Assembly (NCBI GenBank): GCA_030686995.1
Contig: CM060696.1
Span: forward strand, 115,645,949-115,709,948
From: Artemisia argyi
Lineage: Eukaryota; Streptophyta; Magnoliopsida; Asterales; Asteraceae
Reading direction: 5' to 3'
Length of the DNA stretch: 64,000 nucleotides
Below the pieces are notes generated by a model. That model had not been told where the DNA came from, did no database searches, and saw only the letters and a program-made list of their open reading frames with translations. Made by a program: the position numbers and the translations under genes. Below, piece by piece: positions 23,752-36,870 of this stretch (position 1 is its first letter; each line of letters opens with the position of its first letter).

Positions 23752-26175
23752 AATGGTAATGAAATGATCAGTGAGGAGGATGTAACATTTGATGACGAGG
23801 TCACGTAATAGCCCGTGACCTTGAGTCTAGCTACAAGACTCGTAAATAAAGAAAAACGCTTCTTGGGAGGCAACCCACGTTTTGTGTGTTTTTATTTGTT
23901 TGATTTTATTTGTTTCCGTATGCGTGCTTTATTTTTATTGTTGGTAAATCATGTTTCAAAGTAAATTGTGAAAATGCTTTATTTTGTTTTTAACTTTGTC
24001 TTAATTACATATAAGGTATTTTGCAAAAGCTAAGTGTAAGGGGAGACCCAAATTTTTTTATACGAACAAAAATGAGCATGAATCACAACAATATTAAATG
24101 AACAAGCATATTAGTATTTGTTTGAGTCAAATGCATGTATCGAGTCATAATGATGTTTTTGCAGGATTTTCCAGGAAATAAGGCATAAGTTTTTCCAGAA
24201 ATTTTTCGGAAACTTAACATAAGATTTTTCCAGGAACATTCTGACGGCGTCAGGAGTTACAGCCTGACGACGTCAGGTACTAAAATTATGAAAATTTTTG
24301 CGAGTTTTGTTTAAACCGGAGTCTTAAAGTTTTTGTTGATTCTTTAGTTTTATAAACTCTAGGAAATCTGCAGACATTCATTCCACAAGCATTATATCTT
24401 AAATTGCTTTCTAGGATTTTTTTTTGTATATATAGATTGCCGCCGATTTTACGTGAGGTTTACCTTGATTGTTTTCTCAGGTTTAACAGGTTATATATGA
24501 CAAGAAGATGATTTATATTTTTGGAGTGAAGCTTTCAAAGTTCATTTTCTTGGAGGAAGATCTAACCTTGTTGACACACTATCCACACCGAACGAATCAG
24601 GGGAGTATTTGTTTTCATTCTTTTACCACTTTACTTTTACATCCTTTAATTGAACATTAGGGACAATGTTCATTCTTTTACCACTTTACTTTTACATCCT
24701 TTAATTGAACATTAGGGACAATGTTCATCCTAAGTGTAAGGAGTTGTATGACTAGCACAAAACCATACCACTTAAAAAATTTTCCACCCAAATACGTGAG
24801 GTTCGCCTTTAGATTTGATAGGAAAAGCATTCATTATTAGTGCTTATGAGTGTACCGGTAGTATTTAGATTCTAGAACTTGCGTTAGTGATGCATCCCGA
24901 GACCGCTAGTGCGACTACATTCGTGTAGTAGGATTTACTACATGATAAGAGGCATTAGGATCACCCTTGTGTTAAACCCGTATCATAATTACTTGACCAT
25001 TTAAGTCATATTACTTGACTAGTAAAGTCAATTAATTTTTCCCACACCTTAGCGTTGTACTCATTTTTAGTACACGAAACCCCTAGTACACCCCTCCGAG
25101 CCTATCTTTTCGTTTCTAACTTTAAGCATCTTACTTAAAGGAAGAATTTATTTACAATCCACCCAAATCTACAACCAAATCGCCTTAGCCTTCCTTGTAT
25201 GCACTCATCTTTAGTGCATTATTGTTATTTGTTTAAACCCTTAGTTAATTGTCTAATTGTTTACATGGTTGCTAAGTCGAGTTATATCTTGTACATATTG
25301 TTTTGGGACGATTGAGACTCATGGGTAAAGTACTAGTGTTATGGAGTAATGGGGAAGAACATCATTTATTACCCCCACATGTGCGTTAATCTTAAAAAGT
25401 ACTCCAAGTGTTTTGATTATCTTGATTTGAGTCATTAGAATAGTTTATTGTAAAGTATGTAAAAGTTCAAGTGTAAGGGAAATGGAAATTCCCTATGATG
25501 TATTATTTTTGATGGTAGGGTAAGAGTGTATGCAAAAAAAAATAATAATAAAATAAATAATAAAAAAAATCGAGAAATCAAGAAAAAGGAAAAAAAATAT
25601 AGAAGAGGAAAAAGAGAAAAACATACGAACTACTATCCCATTTCATTTTATGTTTATTTTAAGTTTTTGTTATTTTAGATTTATTAGCTTAAGTCGAGTC
25701 GAGTCTTGGCTTAGCAACGCCATGCTATACATGTAATTGACCAAGATGATTAACTCGCCACCAGTAAATATTACCTTTATCCAACAAAACCGTGTTTTCC
25801 ATATCCCTACAACTAACGTTATAACCCTTTAAAAGACCTCTTTGATAGTTTATCCTAGGTGTTTACGCCAAGTGGTGGAGGTTTGATCCTTTCCCAAGCC
25901 TATGGTAATCTATTTTCTATGACAGGTAGTGAGAGATGTTTTCCATTTCCATATTGTGATATATACTTTATTACACCCGAGAGATGTGAGTATCTAAACA
26001 CTATTTGTAAGGTGCTAGTGTATGACCTCCGTGCTTGTTTTTGGTTTTTAGTGGAACGATTATTTGTTGTAATTACTTTTATGTTAGTGTTAAATGACCC
26101 CTGACTAGCTTGTATTTTGATTAGAACAAAAACGCATTTGCTTGAGGACAAGCAAATCTCAAGCGTAAGGGTATT
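23752..26175 (+). other. 3' non-coding region and polypurine tract of outer element
   Basis: No gene. A conserved block (GGGAGGCAACCCA, about 23865) is shared with the internal regions of the nested elements. AAGTGTAAGG-type motifs lie at 24032-24045, 24731-24742, 25469-25483 and 26161-26170; the last, AAGCGTAAGGGTATT, abuts the LTR and is the likely polypurine tract. Palindromes lie at 24242-24252 and 24265-24275. A 55-bp tandem duplication covers 24616-24725. About 190 bp present in the nested copies are missing just after 24742. Confidence 0.7.
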
Positions 26176-27623
26176 TGATGAGGCGAAAAGTGTACCGCTT
26201 TTAAGGGGTCATTTAAGCCCGAATTCGTGATTATTTGATCAATTACTGCCCTAAATCATTCCTTTTGTAATTTTAGGTACTTTTGAGGAGAAATCTGGAA
26301 AAGAAAGCATTTTAGACGTTTTTGGAGCATAAAAGTGAAGAAAACGGCAAAGTCTCAAATTCCTTGCTGCGAACAGTACCTGACGACGTCAAGACTTAAC
26401 ACATGACGATGTCAAGAGTGGCAAAAGAGGTGGATGTGGAAAATACACGTGACGGCCCAGAGCATCTTCAAGGCTATTTGGCCTGACAGCGTCACCAAGG
26501 CTGTCAGGGTCAAAACACATGTGACGGCCCAGAGTATATTTACACATGAAGGCTTCAAGACTGGATCTAGGCAATACGAATTTTATATTGGTGGCGAGTT
26601 GACGGCGTCAGACTCTACAATGTGCCGCCGTCAGGATGTATTCTCTATACATATTTTTCCAATTTTTCATTGTAAAAGAATGAAACATTAGGAGGAACTT
26701 TACCACAAACCCTAGGTCGAATTTTCATCATATTTTAAGGGTTTCAAACCCTTCTTTCATCCATGTTTGAATAAAGATAAGTCTTCCAATAATCATACGA
26801 TATGTCTATGTATTGTGTGATTCTATCTTATGCTTGTCTTTCTTTTAACATGCTAGGCTAGGTTTTTATTGTGTTTGCTTAGATGTAGTGAAACCTAGAT
26901 GTTGATTATTGGTTGATTGTTTGCCTATAATTGTTGTGGATGATTGTATTCGATGTTAGGCTTAAGAAAACTGGCAGACTTTCATTGGTAACTTGCTTGA
27001 ATGTCTTAAGAAACATGATCGGAGGTGTACTACGATTTTTGGTTGTATTTAATGCATAAGTGAATTCTAATCATCCCATGTTAGGAGCTTTTAGTCGGCT
27101 CGACATAGGAGTGAAGTAGGAGCTTATAGAGTTAGGGAATATTGTACACGGCCCTACGACTAGTATTAAGGAATATAATCCGTCATCCATGCAATTGTAA
27201 CAAGCTAATCAACCAGTAAAATATATCTAGGGAGTAATGAAATATAAGTAAACACATCTTTTCTCATTATTGTTTCCACCACATTAGTTTAATTTCGTTT
27301 ATTTTTATTTTATTTTGATTGCATCTGTAGTTAATTGGGTGAGTTGACTAGCAACTTATTCCGCCCACTCCTTCAAAACTCGAGATTTTACTTGCTTTCA
27401 TAAAATATAAAAAAATACAAAAAGAATCATCCCTCACCCCTAGACCTAGTTTAGTAGGCTTTTTAATCCTAGCGACACTATTCCTGAGTTGAACGATCAA
27501 TCCCCCAGTACTTGTCACTATACTATACTACAACGATCAGGTACACTGCCTCGTGGGGATTGCAAGCTTCTCAAGATCCCTTGATAGGTAAAACCTGTTG
27601 CGAGGGCGCAATCCCGCATATCA
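26176..27623 (+). repeat. 3' LTR of outer element
   Basis: 1448 bp, TGATGAGG...ATATCA, followed by ATTAG. It matches 1104-2550 but is visibly diverged; TGACG palindromes near 26380-26630 are mostly decayed at CG positions. Confidence 0.9.
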
Positions 27624-27699
27624 ATTAGTTAACAGATCGTGTTCGTGTTTGACCTTAATAGGTTCGTGTCTTAACAGGTTCGTGTGACCTGTTATGCCA

Positions 27700-28325
27700 G
27701 CTCTAATTGGCAAGACATGGGAGATTGATCGTTCTCTAGGGGAATAGTGTATGTGAAGGCCGAAGTGAATGTCGAGATAGGTCTAAAGGTGAGGGATGAG
27801 TCTTTTTGTATTTTTATATTTTATGAAAAACAATTAAAAATCTCGAGGTTTGAAGAGTGAGCGGTTTAACTACTAATTAGTTAAACCAAAACTATTAATT
27901 AAACTAAATTAAACTAAATAACAGGAAAAGCAAAGTGGTAACTCTTATAATGAGGAAAACTTGTTTTTAGATTTCCTTACTCCATAATTATCTTATCTTA
28001 ATTTGTCGAATTGTCACGTCCTTGTTTTAATTGAAGCATTGTATTCCTTAATATTGGTCGTGGAGAGGTGCCGAAGTCCCCAACTCTATGAACGTATAAG
28101 TCTCCCCTAAAAACCTTAAAGCCTATTAAGTTTTCCATGATCTACAAGCCGCAATTCACGCAATAAATACAACGAGAAAAACCAATAGTGCACTCTATGG
28201 TTGTGTTTAGTAAGACGTTAAAGCTAGCACATATATGAGAGAAGCCAGTTTTCGTACTCCTAACGCGAGGCGATCAATTAAATAAGAGACGACAAATCAA
28301 TAATCAATATCTAGGTTTCACTAAA
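27700..28325 (-). repeat. Truncated LTR fragment, related to the 42959/55282 family
   Basis: The segment is similar, in reverse orientation, to the 3' half of the LTRs at 42959 and 55282 (GGGAGATTGATCGTTCTCTAGG, TGAGGGATGA, then the intron-like AT-rich block and TAGGTTTCA). Both ends are eroded; no partner LTR was found. Confidence 0.6.
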
Positions 28326-30188
28326 TTAGGTATGGTAGGTATTAAAAATGGTGTTTTGTCTTAAGTGATTACTGAGGGAGACTTTTTAGTGTGTGAGTAT
28401 TAAGGAAAGTGAAAAAAAGAAATAGTGAAGTGATGTTGAAATGCCTTTTTGGCTTAAGTCACAATAGCTAAGGGTGGGTTTAGTTTTAGAAAAATTTCTT
28501 TAATTTTCTATTTTAATTTCTGTAAAAGAAGGGGTTTCTATTCCAAGAAATAAGTTATAAATTTAGAGAACGCGTTCAAATGACATTTTTTTAGAAAATT
28601 GAAAAATGCAAGGGAATGTAAAAAAACGTAAAGAAAAATATAGAAAAGAGTAAAGAGCTCTTTTTTAACTTCTAGTTAAATTTTGAAAAATGAGATTTTT
28701 ATTCTTTTAAAAAATTTCTTAAAAATCTGTGACTAAACAAGGTTTTAGCTTTTTCAGTTTCTAATGAGAAACTTTTTAGAAAAGTTAAGTATTTTTCATC
28801 AACTAAACACCTCTTTTGAAAGGTGAGTAAATAGTTGGAATGTTAAAGAAAGCAAAGGAGAGCGTGTGTAGGCACGAAACTCGCGTCATGTTGGTGGGTT
28901 TACGTAATCTAACATACGTCACCCTCCCAATCACGTGTTGCAAGTGCCAATATATACGCTAAACTTGTATCAATATAATACTCTTTTACTTTTTAAATTC
29001 ATTAATATGTTAATAACCCACTGGATCTCTTCGAAGATTCATTTGGTCGTGCGTTTAGTCTTTTAAAACAATAAAATACAAAACTTTGAATCCGTTTAAT
29101 TAATGACCATCTTTTATATAAATTAGTCAAAAATGTTTGTCTAGCTAGTTGATATGTATTAATCCGTAAAGCCATAAAGCAAACATCTATACCCCAATGT
29201 CTCAAATGATAGGTAAATTGTTAGACGCCAAGTTTGTAGATTTTCATCATAAGATTATCGGGTACCATGTCATGCTAAATTCTTTTTTTCAGAGTTATCT
29301 CAGCGTCATTTCAGCATCCTTACTTTTAACACTCACACACCAAAACACCATTCACTCATAGCATGCCATTTTTTTCACACACAATTAAGACATATATGAT
29401 GGTGAATATAGATAGACTTTGTTGCCCGAGTAGATATATGGCGAATACATGGTAAAAAAAATCATAGTCGATCATTTACTTCGGCTGTAATTATCAAATC
29501 GATGAAAGTATGCATATACATTTGTATTAGGTTTAGGTATCACATTGGCCATTCTTATAACTTATATCCAAACAGCCACTTAGAGGAGAGGGAGTGGGTG
29601 CGGGGAAGGAGCGGGGAAGGTGAACCCCCGCACGGGAACACCGCCGCCTCGCGGGGAACCCCGCACGGGGAGGGTTTTTGAGTGGAAATACCACGCATGC
29701 GGGGAGAAGAAAGACGTTGCAAAAAGAGACGTTGGAGGTGTTTTTTGGAGGTGTTTGCAGCAGAGCCAAACGGCTCTTTTTTTTTTTTTTTTTTGTTTAT
29801 ATACCAGCAGACCCAAACGTCCATAGCACCAAAAAAAAAAAACAATACATGTTGCTGTTGGGAGGAAGAAAAAAGAGACGTTGGGGCTATGTTGCTGTTG
29901 CTGTTGGTATGTTGCTGTTGGTAGGAAGCAAAAAAGAAAACAAAATGGAATGTGTGTTTTTGTGTGTGTGTTTGCAAACAGCCAAGGAAGAAGACTATGG
30001 TTCCATGGTGTAGTTGCTAAATGGAGTAGATGCTACTTGCTCATTTATGTTAATGAGAGTTGGTGTAAAACTTTTTAAAATTCTTTTTTTTATGGTCAAA
30101 CTATAACAAACAAGCAAACCCAAAAAACCAATTCAAACATATTTGGTCTTAACACCAAATTCCACTGCTGACCAACATAGTTTCATCT

Positions 30189-30195
<7 letters not shown>
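28326..30195. other. Intergenic, repeats and low-complexity DNA
   Basis: No gene. 28326-28480 and 29290-29370 contain short matching segments in opposite orientation (GGTGTTTTG / CAAAACACC), perhaps remnants of one element. 29585-29710 is a GC-rich island with repeated GGGGAA and CCCCGC words, followed by a T-run and GTTGCTGTTG repeats to about 29930. Overlapping open frames in 29533-30078 come from base composition only. Confidence 0.5.
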
Positions 30196-30239
<44 letters not shown>

Positions 30240-30390
30240 GAGTGAAGGGTGAGTGAAGGTGCCGCCCCCAAAAATGAAGTGAGTGAAGAGTGAGTGAAGG
30301 AAAAAGTGGGAGATGATGTGGCGGAATGGAATTGGTTGTGAGTGAGTGAAGGGAATGGGGTGAGTGGAGCACTCCCCCGCCCTTAGTTCT
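30196..30390. repeat. Poly(A) tract plus GTGAGTGAA minisatellite
   Basis: A run of over 40 A is followed by several imperfect GTGAGTGAAG units. The arrangement suggests a retroposed or MITE-like repeat about 330 bp upstream of the WRKY start codon. No target duplication was identified. Confidence 0.5.
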
Positions 30391-30489
30391 GACATACTGT
30401 ATACAATTTGACAATTCTTTGTTACGAGTTCACCTGTTTGAAAAAGTGGAGAAAGGAAAATGACTTGGGCATAAATATGATTGGAGAAG

Positions 30490-30721
30490 AGAAATGGTCA
30501 ACAAAAGCCTCTTAATTTGCTCATACTCTTCCACTACAATTCCAAATTTCCAATATAACCAAAGACTTTGACTTTCTTTATTTCAACAACTTAACTCGTT
30601 TTCTTTAGTCAATTTCCCCTTAAATATATTTCCCAAACAATTTCATCATTCATGTCAAACGACAAATCTCTCTCTCTCATGCAAAAACAAGGAGAGTTGA
30701 CATAGACGTGCAAAGCCGAAC
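30490..30721 (+). promoter_or_regulatory. WRKY promoter with W-boxes
   Basis: W-box cores (TTGACC/T) occur at 30497-30502 (reverse), 30568-30573 (forward) and 30607-30612 (reverse), with an AT-rich TATA-like stretch near 30622-30630. W-boxes are the known binding sites of WRKY proteins, so auto- or cross-regulation is plausible, as reported for group III members generally. Confidence 0.5.
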
Positions 30722-32942
<2,221 letters not shown>

Positions 32943-33630
32943 TAGGAGATTACAATGATCATTTCTATTTGTCTTGACAGACATATTGATGGGAATGTAC
33001 GTTATATTATTCGATTTTTAAGGTTAGACCATAATCGAGTTAAATCTAGGTTTTCTATTTTGAAGGTTAGGCCATATCGAGTTAAATCTAGGTTTTTCCT
33101 TCTTTATTCTATTATTGTTCTTGTTATAGTATTCAAAGATAGCCACACACGATATCATAAAGAAATTGTAACGACTGTTGTTGTTGATCAATGTGGTCCT
33201 GGTCTTGCATGTTAAGCATAGACATAAATAGTGGGTGGCTGATTTGGCAAAATCTTGTGACTATCATCAATGAAAGAAATGTCTCAATTTTGTGCACCGT
33301 TTGGTGCAAACAAGGCCGAAATGGCCACACGTTTTACTTTCTCGAAAGAAAGACTTTTAATGATTTGCGTCTGTGTGGCGGTTAATTTAAGCTCCTTTGA
33401 TTACTCAGTTAAAACATCGGAAAGCATGGTTGCAATAAAAGTTGTAAATTTAAATACTAAACTTTTGATGAATTCATTATTTGGTTTCCGGAATAAAATA
33501 AACACTTTCAGTTGTTGTGTATTATTTATGTTGATTCTCATCTTTGCAAAATATTAATATTCAACAAACTAGCTATAAAATTCGTTGTGCTTTTGTTTTG
33601 CAGACGATTTTCAGTCTGAGTTCAAAGAGA
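32943..33630 (+). other. WRKY downstream region
   Basis: Probable 3' UTR and spacer. Two imperfect copies of a segment containing GAGTTAAATCTAGGTTT occur at about 33037 and 33079. No coding region or RNA gene recognised. Confidence 0.4.
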
Positions 33631-34388
33631 ATGCATTTCCCCTTACCATATGTACATTCTTTCTTTGAAAGGGTAATCAATGCTATAGGTTGGCTCCACG
33701 AAAAATACAATCTGTGTTAATTATAAGTATGTCACCTGAGTTCTCATGTTTTACTTGGTAGGTGCAATTTTTCATTAGGGAAACCCAATATGCTATAAGA
33801 CAGTTTTATCTATGTATGCATCATTATATGACAGCAACCCTAAATAGGCTAATCCGTTCAGTGAATATTGAATAACAACCAGGGACGGCTTTAAGGGAGT
33901 GCGAAAGGTGCCATTGCACAGGGCCACCGTTTTACGAGGGCCACAAAATTTCGTGCACTTTATTATATGTATATACACAACATGAGGCTTGAGTTTAATT
34001 AGTTCACGCACTAGTGATACATGTGTATTTTGTATGTGTATTTAAGGGCATCTTTTTTGGTGATGGCACGGGGCCACCAAAATCCATGAGACGGCCTTGA
34101 TAACAACACTACTTGTAAAGAGCTTTAGGTATATGCATTTCCCTTTACCATATGTACATTCTTTCTTTGAAAGGGTTACAAAAAATAAAATCGTGTTTGT
34201 TATAAGTATGTCACATGAGTTCTCATGTTTTACTTGTTAGGTGCAATTTTTCATTAGGGAAACCCAATATGCTATAAGACAGTTTTATCTATGTATGCAT
34301 CATTATATGACAGCAACCATAAATTCGCTAATCCGCTGTGAATATCAAATAACAACACTACTTGTCAAGAGTTTTAGGTATATGCAAT
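33631..34388. repeat. Tandem segmental duplication
   Basis: Copy 1 is 33631-34132 (about 274 bp without its MITE and the extra 8-bp site copy) and copy 2 is 34133-34388. Both start ATGCATTTCCC and run through a block of over 100 nearly identical bases (GTGCAATTTTTCATTAGGG and onward). Copy 1 carries a MITE; copy 2 has the uninterrupted site. Confidence 0.85.
33880..34099. mobile_element. hAT-like MITE, 220 bp
   Basis: The element is flanked by the 8-bp duplication ATAACAAC (33872-33879 and 34100-34107). Imperfect terminal inverted repeats are CAGGGACGGCTT and the reverse of GAGACGGCCTTG. An 8-bp duplication and CA-GG ends are hAT features. No coding capacity. Confidence 0.85.
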
Positions 34389-36870
34389 TCTGCATCAGTT
34401 CTCTAGGCAAAAAGAATTAGCCATTTAGGGTGGGCTGGACTTTGAAGCTGAAATTAAATACAGGCCCTTTACAAGGCCCATCATCATTTCCCTTTGAAAC
34501 ACAATCGAATAAATGAGCTTTATCACTAGGATAACTTCATGATGCCGAGGGCAGTGAAAATAAAATTAAATATTTTACCTAATACTGTTTTTCGGTTTTA
34601 ATATATGCATTCGTGACAATTAGTGAAGTGTTAGTTAAATGTGTATGTGATCTTGTAGAAATGCTTACCATGTTTAGCTTGAATTAGCCAAAGAAGGTTT
34701 TTTTTTTTTTTTTTTTTAAATCTATTCTTTAATTTTTTGATGATCGACTAAAAAGAAAGAAAGAAAGATGATGATGTGAGTTACTTTTAAGAGCAGTCAT
34801 TTAACTTTACTGTACTTAAGAATATATACTATTGAAATTTCATGAAATATAATGAGTTAAGATAAAATAACATAGCTTAACTACTTTGTTGAAAAACATT
34901 AATGGTCAACCAATTATTGGTCAACTTTTGTGGTCAGCTCACGCCACGTCTCAGCTATCTAAACAAAATGTATAAATGAAACAAAACATCAAACATGAAT
35001 ATATTAAACTTGTCTGAACTCCAGTGGAAACTTTAATCACACGTTTTTAGTATTGTAAGTGATGTATATTTTGAAACCATATGAAAATATGAATGCTCCA
35101 AGGCCCAAGCCTCCAACTATGAGTCACCGAATCTTTGTAATCCATGCTTATGTGAAACCTAGTTTTTCATTCTCGTGCTATTGGTTTCACCGATTATATA
35201 CAATTATACAATTTTATTTTCTGCTCTAACTTTATGAGAGAATGTATATATCCGTTAAAGTCATTTTTATTTTGTAATTTGCAAAACTAACAATAGACAA
35301 TTTAAAGATGTAAAAGAATGTTAGAAAATTAAACATATAAGGATTTGGAAAATTACAAAAGCATAATAAACACGAGTTTATTAAAAATCATGCATGAATA
35401 CGTAAACAAATTTGTTATATATATGGAAGAATAGAACCTATCACATTTCACTCAAAGCAATATGATTAATTTACCATATATTCAACCAAAATTAGTATCG
35501 TATTGTGTAATAACTCTTACACTATAATATAATGGCAAATTGCACCGTAATGTGTTGAACTGTGCTAAAATTTCTATTGTATATAGTGAATTTCGATATG
35601 TATCTTTTGATGCATCAAACTTGTAATTTGCTGCTATTGAAATCAACAGGATAAACTTCGAAATTTACCTCTTGATGTATGGCGCAGTTTGCCAAATATA
35701 TATAACAAATTGACAACATTGTGTGTAGTGAGTTCCCTTATTAAGATTTCAGATATGTCAAGATTGTATTTTCATTTCCCTTCGGGTATAGAAGACAATA
35801 AAAATATAAGATATGTAGGAATAACCTGCAAAGTCAATCATACATAGGAATGGTAATGGGGCGGGGCAGATATCCCCATCCCCAAATGCATCAATAAAAC
35901 CCGCCCAAACCTGCTCTGATCTCTATTGGGGCACCCTATTGTGGCTAGATGGTCTCCAAAACCCACGATGTTCCTCATCAGGATCTTATCGATGCATTGG
36001 ATGCAATGCTGCACCAACTGGATTACTCCCCATTTAATATTATTCTTTTACTATTAGCAATATGATCATTAAATAATTTGAATAATCGTGAACCTATTAA
36101 TAATTAATTAAGCACCAGCTTGTATAAGCCTTCAACAATATTACCAAATATAAATTACGATAAATTACCGTCTTAGACCATAAAACTTGTTTTAAATTTG
36201 ACACTAAACAAGCTTATATAAATTATAATTATCACAATTTGCGATCGTGCAAACATAAAAGGCTAACAAAATAAGAATCATGCTTTTATTACGTATATAC
36301 TAACATTAAACTATATTATACATGTTTAGAGGCAAGGCAGGCTGGGGATACTTTGCCCCGCTATCCCTGAAACTTATAAAAATCTCAGTTTAAACCCCGA
36401 TTGAAACCTGTTCCGTAAACCGATCACCCCAAAAGGTTCAAGTTTCAGGTTTCTCCGTTATGTTCAAGCTTTTTTTGCTATGCCTGATTATGCAATTAAA
36501 AGAATAGAACAGAATGTGTAAAAGTTTAAAAAGTTGAGAATAGTCAATACATTTCTTAAACAAAATAATCAAACAACAAGTACATGTCAACTTCTAATCC
36601 ACATGACGGTTACACTAATCAATTAGATTACTTGATATAAAAATGTCACTAAATCTAATAAAACTATAAATAGACCGAGATAGATGTTGTTAGGGTTCTA
36701 TCCTCTTAGCTTTACCTGCTTCTGCTTCTTTTGATGATCATATTCTGTTCCAGCTAACATCATGCTCATTACATAAAATAATGTACGGGTATATATGATC
36801 TCAAAGAACAAAATTATCCGTCACACAAAAGGAGACTAGATATTATCGAACTGAAATAGCTAGGTTCATC
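34389..36870. other. Intergenic region between WRKY and SPCH-like genes
   Basis: AT-rich, no gene recognised. A T-run lies at 34700-34718. GC-richer patches at 35855-35935 and 36330-36440 contain GGGGCGGGG- and CCCCGC-type words resembling old hAT-like repeats. The last 150 bp or so is probably the 3' UTR of the minus-strand gene. Confidence 0.45.

Larger units (their letters stand above)
1104..27623 (+). mobile_element. Athila-like Ty3/gypsy LTR retrotransposon, outer element of nest 1
   Basis: The element starts TGATGAGG and ends ATATCA, with ATTAG duplicated at 1099-1103 and 27624-27628. In order it has a 5' LTR (1104-2550), primer site (2557-2575), gag (2722-3383, resuming at 19138), protease, RT/RNase H, integrase to 23751, a 2.4-kb non-coding 3' region, a polypurine tract and a 3' LTR (26176-27623). 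Without the 15,749-bp nested insertion and its 5-bp duplication it is about 10.8 kb. Integrase after RNase H marks Ty3/gypsy. The tRNA-Asp-like primer site, the long 3' non-coding region and the polypurine context suggest the Athila branch; that lineage call is from memory. Stops and frameshifts throughout pol show it is dead. Confidence 0.9.

Noticed and set aside
23752..26175. Possible env-like gene after integrase, as in some Athila elements
   Set aside because: No open frame longer than about 80 codons with membrane features; the same region is non-coding in the nested elements.
28345..29360. Large inverted-repeat transposon between GGTGTTTTG and CAAAACACC segments
   Set aside because: The matching words are short and the surrounding sequence does not align; no target duplication.
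29533..30414. Several overlapping open frames on both strands
   Set aside because: They come from GC-rich repeats, poly(T)/poly(A) and GTTGCTG repeats; no domain or splice support.
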